From the NCBI GenBank assembly GCA_030762175.1, contig CM060846.1, positions 180,669,041-180,733,040 on the forward strand: a DNA stretch of 64,000 nucleotides, in the 5' to 3' direction. Both the position numbers and the translations under genes were made by a program. This DNA is from Metallyticus violacea (lineage: Eukaryota > Arthropoda > Insecta > Mantodea > Metallyticidae). The notes beneath the pieces were generated by a model. That model was given only the letters and a program-made list of their open reading frames with translations. It had not been told where the DNA came from and ran no database searches. This document shows positions 25,995 through 36,329 of the stretch, piece after piece (position 1 is the first letter of the stretch; each line of letters opens with the position of its first letter).

Positions 25995-28900
25995 ATGGCA
26001 AAGCTTAGTTTGAAGAGAAAGGACAACGGGCAGGAGCTGAATCTTATAGTAGGCTTCACACCTACAATAGCTATCAACTATGCTGCTGCTTCTTCTTCTG
26101 GCGGGAGAAAGGACAACGGGCCGGAGATGAATCTTATCAAGGGTTTGACGCAAACAACGATTGTGCTGGCGGTGAACCACAGGTTAGTGTGGCCTTGCAG
26201 CCTACATTTGAAATTACAGGCCATAAGGGGAGACCGGCTAAAAAGGTTTACTCGGGGTATGCCGAGACTGAAATTATGGTTAGTTCAGTGCCCAAAAATA
26301 CAACTGCTAACCAATGGGTATCTAGGGTTTTTAACGATTATTCATCGTTTGTTAATGACAATCTGCTAAGAAACCAGCCACGTTTCATGGGAATCACGAT
26401 TCTGATACCAAACATCCTGAGAGACCATTTAATATGAGTGCTCGTAGGTTCGATCAAGTGAATCCCGAAGCCACATTGAAATCATTGGAGAAAGTAATGC
26501 AGAGCAATAAAGAAGTTTTGTTAGGTGGACCACTCAAAATTTCTTGTGTTTGGACAGATGAAATATTTTGTTAATGGTACAAACACTGCGAAGACTGTAG
26601 CAAAATCAGAGGCATCATTTAAATAAAGAACAATGACCACCTTGGACTAGCTAGAGCCTTCGCAGAGTCAAAATCCAAAATTGACGGAGACATAAATTAT
26701 GATTTGATTAGAAGGCGGAAATTTCTTCAAAAACTAAAGGCTGTAAAGTTGTGTTGAGAAAATAGGCAAAACTAATGGGCCGTTTACGCTTGAGGACGTG
26801 AAATTCTTTGAGATGGCGCTAAAGGATTGCTCCATAACAGTTTTTGGTGACCATAGTGCGAAAAATGTCCTCTACAAGTCAAAAAATAGCTCCGATAAAC
26901 ATATTGACCTAATATTCCACGACAGCCATTATAACTCTATTGTAAACCTCCACGGGGCATTCAAATGCAAATGGTATTGTCTACAGTGGAATTTACCCTC
27001 AGTAAAGAGAAAAGAAATTCACAGGTCGAACACAATTGTGCAAAATGTCGTCAGAGGTGCCCAAACACGTTTGATAGGTAGGTGAGAAGTGACGCGTGTC
27101 ATCGCGAATACAACGGACAAAGCTGCTTTAATAATCATTTGATTAAGGAAATTATTACCCCAAAACAATGTAAGCGTGTGATGTTGAAAAAGTCTGTCCG
27201 ATATGCGACTAACTTGTTAATAAAAGGTGTAGAAAAACTGCTCACCAGTGGGGGGAAACTTTTTTTTGTAGCTGTAAAATTCATATAAATACTAACCACC
27301 ACTGCTACATTCAACCGTACAATTCGCCAAATATGAGAAATAATTCCTATTCATGTTCATAGATTTTGAGTGTACTCAGAACACTCCTTATTACGAGGGC
27401 GTGTTTGAACATGTCCCAAATCTATGTGTGGTGTACAAAAACTGTGGATTATGCATTGACGAACCTCACAAGTGGGCCTATTATACGCAGTTAAAAAACG
27501 GTATTTGACAAGGAACCTGTGAAACCATTGTTTGATCACTTCACACAACTCGGATTCAAATCTCGGGACATCATCCTGCTTGCACATCACTTAAGGTCCT
27601 ATGATGGGCAATTTCTGCCAAAGTACATGGTGGGCTACCTAAATTGGGACCCAGAGCTCATCATAATAAAATATACAGAATGAAGTATAAGAATGTGACA
27701 TTTCTAGACCCTTTGAATTTCATTCCTATGCCACTGTCTCGCTTTTTATGGACCTTTCAACTTACCGAATGCAAAGGTTACTTTCACTACCTATTTCACA
27801 CAAAGGAAAATGGAAAGTATGTGGTCCTGTACTGGAGCGAAAATATTACTTTCCTGACGGCATGAGCGTAAGTGACCGAGAAACCCTCGAGGAGTGGCAT
27901 GATGAAATGTTGTCCTCAAATTATCTCTTTGACTTCAAAAATGAAATGGTGTCATACTGTAATACTGATGTATTTCTCCTGAGTCAGGGTATTCCAAATT
28001 TAGGAAACAATTTATTCACGAGAACGGCATTGACCCATTTAGAGAATGCGTCATCATAGCCCATGCATGTATGAATATTTACAGAAAACGGTTCTTGCCA
28101 AGAAATAAAATTCCACTTATTCCTGGAGGTGGGTACCGCTTAGTGGATATGCAGTCACGAATAGCATATATCTGGTTGGCTGTCATGGTTGGAACTGCAA
28201 CAATCAACCACCATACAGAATGCTTATTGGTGCAGGGAAATTAAAATTTAGGACTTAAAGTGGACGGGTATAGAGTCAAATGTGTCTATTTCTTTCACGG
28301 GTGCTTGTACCATGGTTGAACACGTTGCTACCCAAATAGAAATTCTAAGTTATACAACAAGGGTAACGAAACTATGGGCTGCAGATATGAGGACACCGTA
28401 AGGGTCACAAAGATAATGAGAGATGCATGCTACCACGTGACCGAGAAGTGGGAATGTGAGTTTAATGCCTTGATTAAGGCTGACGGTGTTTTGGCAGACT
28501 TTGCCAAGAGCTTTCCCTACACCGAACCTCTCAATCCACGAGATGCCTTCTTTGGTGGGCGTACAAATTGTACGAAAACCTACTGCGAGGCCACTGGAGA
28601 CATGAAAATATGTTATTATGACGTGTGCAGTTTGTACCCGTTTGTCAATAAGACAAAAGTCTACCCCATGGGACATCCAAAGATTCATGTTGATAAATGT
28701 CCAAATTTGGACGATTTTGGGGGTTGCATTATGAAATGTAAAATTCTTCCACGGAAAAACTGTACCAGCCAGTTCTGCCATCGCGCATTAATGGCAAGCT
28801 TATGTGTCCGCTGTGCCGCACATGTGCAGAGAAGGAGAACCAAACAGAGTGCAAGCATACAGAGGCCGAAAGATGTATAACAGGTACTTGGGTTGTGGAC

Positions 28901-29956
28901 GAAATTAAAGTCGCATTAGAGGAAGGCTATAGGGTGATTCATGTATATGAAATATGGGATTACGAAATGGTACGCTACAACCCTTCCACTGGCGAAAAGG
29001 GCCTTTTCAGGACTATGTGAACCACTTTCTGAAAATTAAAACCGAAGCCTTCGGTTGGCCCAAAAACTGAGACAAAAATGAGTATATCGCGCAATATTTG
29101 GAAAAAGAAGGCATGGCACTGGACAAAGACGCCATTGAAATCAATCCTGGCAAGCGCGATTTGGCTAAACATGTGTTAAACTCATTTTGGGGGAAATGTG
29201 GCCAACGAGATATCTTGTCCACGTGTGAGCTTGTGAAGGCTCATAGACCTACTGAACGACCCAGGTGTAGAGGTACAGTTATACCTGCTCGCTACAGAGG
29301 AGGTGCTGTACGTGATATCAGCATTGTGAACAGAATCCTAAATTGAATTGTACCACCAACATAGTCATAGCTGCATATACATTTACCCATACTAGATTAG
29401 AGCTCTATTCCTATCTTAGAAGATTGGGCGAGCGAGTGTGTTATTTCGACACTGATTCTGCTATAGCAACGTACAGACCGGGAAAATGGATGCCTCCCAC
29501 GGGGCCATTTTTAGGCTGTTTGACTGATGAACTAGAAAAGTACGGGGCAGGTGCATATATTTCCAGATTTGCATCTACAGGCCCAAAAAGCAACACCATA
29601 GAAGTCAGGTGTGGGGAAAAGACACACTATGTCTGTAAAATTAAGGGCATCACCCTCAACTCGGTGAATTTGAAGAAAGTAAACTTTAATGTAATCATCA
29701 ACACTGCACTGAGAGAAAATGCAATGTCGGTAATGCTTGAAGGCCCTCAGATATCTAGGAAATTTCTAGGTTCTGTAGTAACCCAGCCTTCAAAAAAAAG
29801 CCAATAGAATGGTGGTTAACAAGCGAGTACAAAGTGAAAACCTTGATTCCTACCAGTATGGGTATAAAAGAAGGCGTAATTTATCACTTTAACACCAGTC
29901 GTCCAAAATGTGTGCAAACCAACACTTTAAATTTATTTTTCCGTGTATCATGTTAA
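25995..29956 (+). pseudogene. polB: Polinton protein-primed DNA polymerase B, broken
   Basis: A family B polymerase that would replicate the element from its protein-capped ends. The reading frame shifts repeatedly, but the domains appear in order. An N-terminal Polinton-specific region covers 25995-27290, including 'VMQSNKE' near 26500 and 'HYNSIVNLHGAFKC' near 26930. Exo I ('FDFECT') is near 27362, Exo II ('AHHLRSYDGQF') near 27582 and Exo III ('YCNTDV') near 27955. Polymerase motif A ('YYDVCSLYP') lies near 28615, motif B ('KHVLNSFWGK') near 29167 and motif C ('YFDTDS') near 29442. In Exo II the usual Asn is His. At least ten frameshifts or stops separate these blocks, so no active enzyme can be made. 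The start is the ATG downstream of a TATA box. Near the start, a 90-base in-frame repeat duplicates the segment beginning 'RKDNG' (26016 and 26106). The 3' end overlaps the ATPase start in another frame. Confidence 0.92.
29863..29870 (+). promoter_or_regulatory. TATA box before the ATPase gene
   Basis: 'tataaaag' lies 38 bases upstream of the ATPase ATG at 29908, inside the 3' end of the polymerase coding sequence. Its form and distance match the TATA box before the polymerase gene (25953), which suggests a per-gene promoter. Not proven. Confidence 0.4.
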
Positions 29957-30523
29957 TTGCAGGTTCTTCGCGGTGTGGTAAATCAACATTTGTTAAAACT
30001 TTAATGGTAATGCAGGTGAAATGTTTGACAAGCCTATCAGAAAAGTATTACGGTGTCATTCAGCAGAATATTTTCCTAAATCAAGTCCGTTCATTGCGAC
30101 CCACGCAGGCATTGCAGATGTGGAGACTGTTAACGAGGGTGATCCGGATATTTTGGATGATTTAATATATGGGGCAGATGGGGTAAAAGAGTCAAATTTT
30201 TTCACCAGAGATTCGCATCACAAACGTTTCGGAATTATTTACATACTCCAAAATGTGTTTCCACAAGGAAAGAAATTTCGAACTATATCTCTGAATGCAA
30301 AATACATTGTGTTTAAAAACAATAGAGAAAAATGCAGATTGACAGACTTTTTCGACAGATGGAGCCATAGAACTCTAGGTGCCAACTAGAAGCATTTGAA
30401 ATGGCTACCGAAAACCCCCGCGGTTATCTATTGTTGGATTGCACTCAGTAGACGCCTAATCAATATATGTATCGAACCACCGTCCTTCCGGGTGAAACAT
30501 CTTCTTATTTTATACCCAATTGA
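29908..30523 (+). pseudogene. Polinton packaging ATPase (FtsK/HerA, A32-like), broken
   Basis: A genome-packaging ATPase of the A32/FtsK-HerA type found in Polintons and related viruses. The Walker A loop 'AGSSRCGKSTF' is at about residues 18-28. The frame shifts near 30020. A Walker B-type 'DILDDLIYG' (near 30149) follows, then the characteristic 'DSHHKRFGIIYILQNVF' region near 30210. After a further frameshift near 30380, the conserved C-terminal part ('PRGYLLLDC', then 'VLPGETSSYF') runs to the stop at 30521-30523. The ATG at 29908 lies just downstream of a TATA box. Two frameshifts and an in-frame stop around 30450 inactivate it. It lies between polymerase and integrase genes, a usual Polinton order. 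Confidence 0.9.
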
Positions 30524-30608
30524 TGATCGCAATCTGATGGTTTTCGATGCCCCTTAAATAGGCAAACAATCAACACACTACAATCATTTTTACATAAGCA
30601 CATTCAGG

Positions 30609-30913
30609 ATGAGCATTGCCAGACTGAGTAGCCCGCTGATTGCGACACAGCACGCAAACTTTACCGTACTTGCCAAGGCAAACCCACTTTGAGACCGAAA
30701 CTGTTAAAAAACACTAGCCCCAAGCTATTAAAGTCAATTTGTTTGTAAATTGCTTGAAGCACTTAAAGAAACATAAAACTTGCTGGAGAAAGTTAATCAA
30801 CAAACGACTTTCCTTAAAGAGCAAGAAAAATATTCTTGTGCAGAGTGGTGGGTTTTACCTGCTTTCCTACTTCCGATATTAGCTTCACTGGGCAGCGCAC
30901 TCTTGTTAAAATG
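30609..30913 (+). pseudogene. Small Polinton protein with basic body and hydrophobic C-terminus, broken
   Basis: Starts at ATG 30609 ('MSIARLSSPLIATQ'). It has a lysine/leucine-rich middle part spread over shifted frames and the landmark 'NILVQSGGF' near 30830. It ends in a hydrophobic segment 'LPAFLLPILASLGSALLL' (to about 30908) that could span or insert into a membrane. I recall the pattern 'L(V/N)Q-GGF followed by a hydrophobic tail' from small proteins of other arthropod Polintons, but I know no established function. A capsid-associated or core role is possible. At least three frameshifts or stops are present. Confidence 0.55.
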
Positions 30914-31213
30914 AAGGACGGTAAACAAATTATAGTAGTTTCACAGCCTAAAGGTATCGAAAAGGTTCACCTCGTAGACAAATCACTTAAACAACTCATC
31001 AGAGAAATGAATAAAGTGCATCGTGCACATTTGGCAGCCACCGAGAAATGGCGCTTGATAAAATATAAGTTGGGGAACTATCTCGCTCTTATGTCACAAT
31101 TGAAAGAATCAAACTTTGAATCACAAGTAGAAGAAGAGCTTAAAGTAAAGAAGGAGGAGCCTGTAAAGGTTAAAAAGAACCGAAAGTCCTATAACCATCG
31201 CAAACATGTGTAG
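30911..31213 (+). CDS. Small charged Polinton protein, function unknown
   Basis: An intact frame from ATG 30911 to the stop at 31213 (100 codons). The ATG overlaps the stop of the preceding hydrophobic frame ('aaaatga'). The protein is charged, with a predicted helical middle section ('LVDKSLKQLIREMNKVHRAH', about residues 18-37) and a strongly basic lysine-rich tail ('VKVKKNRKSYNHRKHV'). A longer reading from 30836 is possible, but its first part overlaps the previous gene. It sits directly before the integrase. I infer a nucleic-acid-binding or virion-internal role from charge alone, and I recognise no named domain. Confidence 0.5.
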   Translation: MKDGKQIIVVSQPKGIEKVHLVDKSLKQLIREMNKVHRAHLAATEKWRLIKYKLGNYLALMSQLKESNFESQVEEELKVKKEEPVKVKKNRKSYNHRKHV

Positions 31214-31230
31214 GAACATATATAAACCCA

Positions 31231-32104
31231 TTGAAGAAAATTTATTTTAATCCAGAACACTATGCAGGTTTTGGTACAGCAGAAAAACTTTGCAAGGCCA
31301 CAGGCATACCAAAATCAAAGATCGAGTCCTTTCTTCAAACGCAGGATAGTTATACATTTCACAGACCAATAAGGAAAAGATTTTCCACCAGAAATTTTCA
31401 CGTAACCAACATGGACGACCTTTGGTAGGCTGATCTAAATGTGATGAACAACGTAAAAGAACACAACAAACCTTACGTTTACATCTTGACGGCGATTGAC
31501 GTTTTCTCGAAATGTGCTTGGGCTATACCGTTAAAATCTAAAGTAGGGACGGAAATTACGCATGCTTTTAAAACTATATTCTCACATCGCAGAAAGAAGG
31601 TGCTGCAAACAGATAAAGAAACCGAGTTCACCAACAAAACTATTCAAACATCTTAAACCAATAATGGTGTAAAGTATTACATAACAAAAAATAACGTTAA
31701 AGCCAGCGTTGTGGAGCGTTTCAATTGAACCTTAAAGACGAAAATGTGGAAATATTTCACACATAACTATTAAAATTAATGTGGTAGCCCACGTGCGCAT
31801 ATCAAAACAGAAAATGTAGTTTGGCAAGTGTTACGAGCATAACTGGACAGATGCCATTTTTCAAATAGACAAGGTGGTACATGACCCCGTCGTGTATAAA
31901 TTAAAGGACTTGGGCCTTGAAGCCATAGACGCCATTTTTACCTCCGAGGAGATACAAAAGGTTGCTCTCCCGAAATCATTCAAAATGGACAAAGTACTCG
32001 ACACTAAAGGTCGCGGTCCCAATAAGCAATTACTTGTTAAGTGGAAAGGTTATCCAAACAAGTTTAACTCTCGTGTCCTGGCTTTAACTATCAATTCCAT
32101 ATGA
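31231..32104 (+). pseudogene. int: Polinton integrase (DDE, retroviral type) with chromodomain, broken
   Basis: A retroviral-type integrase that would join the element's ends to the target, making the 6-bp duplication. The N-terminal part runs 31231-31428. The catalytic core follows with the first Asp in 'TAIDVFSKCAW' (about 31490), the second Asp in 'LQTDKETEF' (about 31615) and the Glu in 'VVERFN' (about 31713). A C-terminal chromodomain ('LLVKWKGYPNKFNS') lies at about 32030-32075. In-frame stops occur at about 31426 (TAG) and 31654 (TAA), with more stops and frameshifts between 31725 and 31874. The residue after 'KFNS' is Arg, where chromodomains usually have Trp. No ATG is found at the expected start: the frame opens with TTG at 31231, ten bases after a TATA-like 'tataaa' (31221). 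The original start may be lost. Confidence 0.9.
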
Positions 32105-32147
32105 ATAGAATAAACCGTTTTCCCTCACCCTCGTGAGTAGCAGCTGT

Positions 32148-33090
32148 ATGGATCATTTCAATAACAATACAACATCCAGATTTTCAAACATCTTACCGGA
32201 GAGAATAGCGTTGCAAGGAGAATGGGAAATAGCACTGCAAAAGATAATGTAACAAATCACGATAATCAAATTATTGCAACCATGTATAACATGACCGAAC
32301 CGCTGACAAATGCAAAATCTAACTTACATTTGCCCCATGGTATTGTCCACAGCTCTAAAGACTTGGTACATGTCGTTAACTCTGTTATACATTTGCAGGT
32401 GGAAGACTTTCTCAACTATAACGAGGGCAAAAATATTGCCAGCATTAACATTAAAGTCACATATGCCAGCCATATTACCACCAGCATATATGATGGTTAT
32501 GTAGAAAATACTGAACCTACAAGAACCAGGAGAGGTGTGTCGAACCGAGCGTTGAAAACAAAGGTTCAGAATAAAAACAAATCCTCCGACTAAACAACTA
32601 ATTCCTAAGTCAATTCCACCTAAACAGCCGATCGTTCATAAACCGTCAACTCCTCTTCCTCCTTTCCTCCTCCTCCGGTCACGCAAAAGAACCTTATATA
32701 CATGTTGGTTTTGTCGCCATCTCTGGCCAAGATGATGGGATTCAAACCATATACAAACGTGGTAGAATAGGAAATTGGCATACACTCTGTAGATCCATGC
32801 ATGGGGTTCCCTTAGGAGATGCTCATTTACTGCAATCTAATAGTACCACATGTGGTAAGCAACACATTTGTGCAAGTCATTGAAAGCGATTCTGTAGAGT
32901 ATGAAAAACGTGAAAATGCATGCATGACTATTGAAAAGTCTTTCTCTACACTTAGCTGGGTACCTTTGATACAACAAGGTTTAAACGCGTGAATATAGAT
33001 TTAAGGAACGATTACGGTGATTTCCTGCCATTTGTAGACGGACTTTCATCTGCTATAGTTCTAACATTTCGCCCGAAATGGAGTTGAACA
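32148..33090 (+). pseudogene. Polinton structural protein, probably minor capsid (penton-like), broken
   Basis: The ATG at 32148 opens a frame with 'ERIALQGEWEIAL', close to the N-terminal pattern of a large Polinton structural protein. It then breaks at a stop near 32250 and continues in other frames. An open stretch covers 32222-32593, and further conserved-looking pieces lie in 32820-33070, including 'NIDLRNDYGDFLPFVDG' near 32992 and 'IVLTFRP' near 33056. Its position upstream of the major capsid gene and its approximate length fit the minor capsid (penton, single jelly roll) gene of Polintons. I cannot confirm the fold by eye. The region around 32594-32820 is heavily decayed. Confidence 0.5.
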
Positions 33091-33492
33091 CTGTCACCAG
33101 ATATTACCTAATTAGGCTGGAGGAGCTTTAGACAATCGAGATTTTCTCCTGTATAGGGGCAATCGTTATCAAAAAGGTAGTGGCTTGCTCTCTGCTCTCG
33201 GCGGCCTTTTCAGAACCTTACTGCCGTTTGCAAGAGCGGTGTGAAAGCTGTCGGTAAAGAGGCGCTGAAAATGGTCGCTAATGTGCTTGCAGACGTTGCT
33301 ACTCCGGGGATTTCCCCAAAGGAGTCGTTAAAGACTAGACTGAAGTAGGCGGGAACTAATGTGAAGAGGAAAGCTGACGTAAAGATAGACTCTATGAAAG
33401 GCAGTGGCCTATTAAAGCGCACGAAAGGGAAAATAAACAATCAGTCCAAGACTAAACGCCGTGGTAAAAAGGTGATAGAAGTGTTTTCATAA
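33078..33492 (+). pseudogene. Small glycine-rich/basic Polinton protein, possible virion core component, broken
   Basis: After ATG 33078 the frame shifts and shows 'AGGALDNRDF', then 'YQKGSGLLSALGGLFR' (about 33159-33206), then 'KAVGKEALKMVANVLADV' (about 33246-33300) and a lysine/arginine-rich tail 'KTKRRGKKVIEVFS'. The glycine-hydrophobic patch followed by 'VGKEAL' and a basic tail is a pattern I associate with a small core-like protein next to capsid genes in Polintons and adintovirus-like genomes. Its function is inferred only. It contains two in-frame stops (near 33110 and 33346) and frameshifts. Its stop TAA (33490-33492) shares its last base with the major capsid ATG. Confidence 0.5.
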
Positions 33493-34760
33493 TGTCTGAC
33501 GAATCGCTGGTGCATATGAGTTCGGAGCTAGACATCTTCAAAGACTTTCCCGTTCAAATGAACATGGAAGAGTACCGCTACATATCTCTAAACCCTCAAA
33601 ATACACTCATGAAAAATTCTACCATAACATTTCATGACTCTGGCCATGCAGACGATTACCTCGACATGACCTATGTAGTACTAGAGCTGTTCGTGAGAAT
33701 AGTCGATGACGGTGGAAATGTCTTGAAAGAGGACAAACAGGTCACGTTTGTAAACAATACTCTACATTCGCGGTTTCAACAGATAGAAGTGTCACTCAAC
33801 AATGTCACCGCTTCCATGCCTCAACCAGGCTACCCCTATAGAAGATACATTGAAACTCTGCTCAATTATTCGGAGGATGTCATGAACAGCAGACTAGAGT
33901 CCGCGCTCTGCAAAAAGGACAAGGGGAATACGTATGCAACAAAAGATGGACTCAAGTGGCCTGGCGAGTATACCAAAGGAAGCAAAGTTGTGCAGCTAAT
34001 GGGAAATCTTTCCAATGCACTCTTTAATCAGGAAAATCTTATTTTGAACAATATAGGTGTCACCATTAAACTCTTGCCCTCTTCACCAAATTTTCACCTC
34101 TTTTCGGACATAAAGGACTTTAAAGCCTACACCGTGATTAAGTGTACTATACTTATTTTGAAAGCTGTGAGACCTTTGCCAACTATCAAGCTTGCTCATC
34201 AGGCTGTGTTAGCAAGAGTAATGGAAAGTAATATCTAAAAAATGTCGGGTTTTAACATTCCAAAGGGGGCTAGTACCATGACCTTCAATGACGTTTTCAT
34301 AGGTTAAATACCCAGAAGAGTGGTTGTGGCTATGGTCGCCGACCAGGCACACAACGGCAACATTAACAAAAACCCAAATAATTTGCAACTGTTTAAAATA
34401 AACTCTTTTCAACTGTATGTAAACGGTCAGCCTTTTCCCACACAACCCCTGGAGCTCAATTTTGATGCCAGTCATTTTCTCCAATGTTTTCAAACTCTAC
34501 AGGACGGCCTCGGAATACACTTTAAGGACGAAGGGCATTCAATTTCAAGACATCAATATTCATACGGTTATACCATTGTGGTATTTGATCTAACAATAGA
34601 TGTGAGTGCTAACGAGTCTTACATTTCGGGACAACGGTACGGCACCGTGCCTATAAGCATAGGTTTTAAGGATCAAAATCCAGAACCTATCAATCTGCTA
34701 GTGCTGACTGAAGTACATCAAACTATAGAAATCGACGCTAACAGGAACATTTTGGTATGA
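33492..34760 (+). pseudogene. Polinton major capsid protein (double jelly roll), two in-frame stops
   Basis: 423 codons in one frame from ATG 33492 to TGA 34760, interrupted only by TAA at 34236-34238 and TAA at 34314-34316. Recognisable features are the N-terminal 'HADDYLDM' region (about residues 54-61), an 'IEVSLNN' strand, and after the stops 'LYVNGQPFP', 'YGYTIVVFDLTIDV' and the C-terminal 'IEIDANRNI'. These match the transposon-derived capsid family (F54H12.2-like in nematodes), shown by others to be a double-jelly-roll capsid. This is the least decayed large gene of the element: no frameshift is needed. It overlaps the preceding small gene by one base (TAATG) and the protease by four (ATGA). 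Confidence 0.9.
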
Positions 34761-35263
34761 TGAATACGTTGCAAATACATCGCCTTCGGTCTATATACAC
34801 ACCATACTTTTTAGGCGTGTACGCCTGTGATCAATTACGTCTGGTAAATTTGCATAATAGACACCTTCTCATAGCGGTTGACGTTAACACCGATCCTAGC
34901 AGGAAACCAGGGAAACATTGGGTCTGTATCTTTGTTGCAAAGAACGGCTGGGGGGGATTTTTCGATAGGTATGGTTTAGAACCTTTTTCGTGGCATATTC
35001 TACATTTTTTAAATCGTTGTTTTGGTACAAGATGGACTCACAACACTAGAGGTTTGCAAGGCGATGTCAGCACCACCTGTGGCCATTACGTTGTTGCTTA
35101 CCTATCTCACCGGTTCCGTGGCGTGAAATTCTTTTCACAATTCAGCATAAGTGACTATAAGCATAATGATGACATCAGTCAAAAAACCTACAGTCTTGGC
35201 GGATGCACACAAACTACACATCGGAGTTGCATATCATTAAAGGTTAGTATCATTTTTGCATGA
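34757..35263 (+). CDS. Adenain-like (Ulp1-type) cysteine protease of the Polinton
   Basis: Intact frame of 168 codons. In Polintons this protease is thought to mature capsid proteins. The adenain-type residues are visible in order: His in 'GKHWVCIF' (about residue 54), Asp in 'GFFDRYG' (about 71), Gln in 'RGLQGDVSTTCGHY' (about 101) and the nucleophile Cys in 'TTCGHY' (about 107). The start ATG overlaps the capsid stop (ATGA); a second ATG follows directly. The last part (after about residue 130) looks less conserved and may be extended past the original end. It is intact in frame, but its partner genes are dead, so no function is expected. Confidence 0.85.
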   Translation: MMNTLQIHRLRSIYTPYFLGVYACDQLRLVNLHNRHLLIAVDVNTDPSRKPGKHWVCIFVAKNGWGGFFDRYGLEPFSWHILHFLNRCFGTRWTHNTRGLQGDVSTTCGHYVVAYLSHRFRGVKFFSQFSISDYKHNDDISQKTYSLGGCTQTTHRSCISLKVSIIFA

Positions 35264-35463
35264 ATAGATATATATAACTCTTGTCACATTTTTATGTTGC
35301 TAATTTCTTACGGTATTTTTTTGTTTGTTTTTGTTTTTGTTCATAACGCGCGCGCCAGTTGCTCCGAGAGAGGCAAGCTGGTATGTGGCATTCATTATTG
35401 TGTGTGCGCATGTGGCTATCGAAAACATTATGATACTGAGGTAATGTTCTTGCTTTCAGTGAC

Positions 35464-35868
35464 ATGGACGAGGGACTTCTATCTGATATTTACTTCTTGA
35501 ACAGCAAGCAGTGCAAGTTTGCGGTCGTTTGGTTTTCGCCTAAACCTCCACACAAGATCGTGCTGACAGTGGGTGGACGACGCGGTGCTGTGGTTCTGGG
35601 TTCTACAGAGTGCCAGAAACCTACTGAGACGATGCCGTTAATACAGAGTGTGACTCCTCATATAAAACAGTGGCGATTGAGCCACCGACCATCCATCGTT
35701 TTTAAACGTTTATTTGGAGCACTAAATCTGGTCATCAAAATGGATGAAAACTGCATATCTCTTAGCATGGAGGAATGGAACACTCTAGTAAGCCTACAGC
35801 GTATTATTACCAATATCATCTATCGCAAGAACAAGGGCGAGTATTCCTGGAGATGGAGCATTTTCTAA
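35464..35868 (+). CDS. Unassigned Polinton protein with possible PC4-like C-terminal motif
   Basis: Intact frame of 134 codons after the protease. Its C-terminal half has 'NLVIKMDENCISLSMEEW' (about residues 86-103), followed by a helix-like 'NTLVSLQRIITNII'. A strand-Gly/Asn-(I/V)SL-xx-W pattern of this kind is reminiscent of the PC4/p15 single-strand-DNA-binding fold, but this is a weak visual resemblance. The N-terminal half has no motif I know. Its neighbours are the protease upstream and an OB-like candidate downstream. An accessory role in replication or transcription is only a guess. Confidence 0.45.
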   Translation: MDEGLLSDIYFLNSKQCKFAVVWFSPKPPHKIVLTVGGRRGAVVLGSTECQKPTETMPLIQSVTPHIKQWRLSHRPSIVFKRLFGALNLVIKMDENCISLSMEEWNTLVSLQRIITNIIYRKNKGEYSWRWSIF

Positions 35869-35958
35869 AAGCACAATTCATCAGAGAAACATTTCACAAC
35901 AGATCTGATGACGTCACACAAACAAACATGTCGTGAAAAACTAGGTGAAACATGTTGG

Positions 35959-36289
35959 TCATAACATGGTAGACTTGATGAAACCCTTCAGTACCAAGAG
36001 TTCGGTAGAGCAATCAACACGTTCATCGACGCGTTACGCCAACTAGCTGCAGTAGAGGCCAACACGGAGTATATCTCAGTGTCTAAGCTACAACCGAACG
36101 TGCCTTACGTTGTGAAAGGAGTCCGGAGCATCTAAAAAAAGAACGGTCTCAGAACGCTTGTACACCTCGAGAACGGGCAAGAGACGTGTTTCTACCAAAC
36201 AGATTCAATAATCTTTCTGAAGAACTCATTGATCAGCTCAACTCATTTGACTTTTACATCGTCTACGAGGGGAGGACGTTCTCAGAATA
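35959..36289 (+). pseudogene. Broken small protein, candidate single-strand-DNA-binding (OB-like)
   Basis: A coding-like stretch reads 'EFGRAINTFIDALRQLAAVE', 'VSKLQPNVPYVVKGVRSI', a TAA (36132-36134), then 'KNGLRTLVHLENGQET'. A frameshift near 36190 leads to 'LPNRFNNLSEELIDQLNSF' and 'YIVYEGRTFSE', stop TAG at 36287-36289. The pattern of a short 'PY-V-G' strand, 'T/K-NG-R-LVHLE', 'LPxRF' and a final 'YEG' resembles small proteins that recur in arthropod mobile elements and look like OB-fold nucleic-acid binders. The family assignment is inference from memory of the pattern. One stop and one frameshift make it a pseudogene. No clear start codon was found. Confidence 0.45.
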
Positions 36290-36329
36290 GGATACCGCAG
36301 GCACATCGTGAACGTTTCACCATCATAAC

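Noticed and set aside
28350..28781. 143-codon minus-strand frame
   Set aside because: Shadow of the polymerase gene; the plus strand carries the recognised polymerase motifs.
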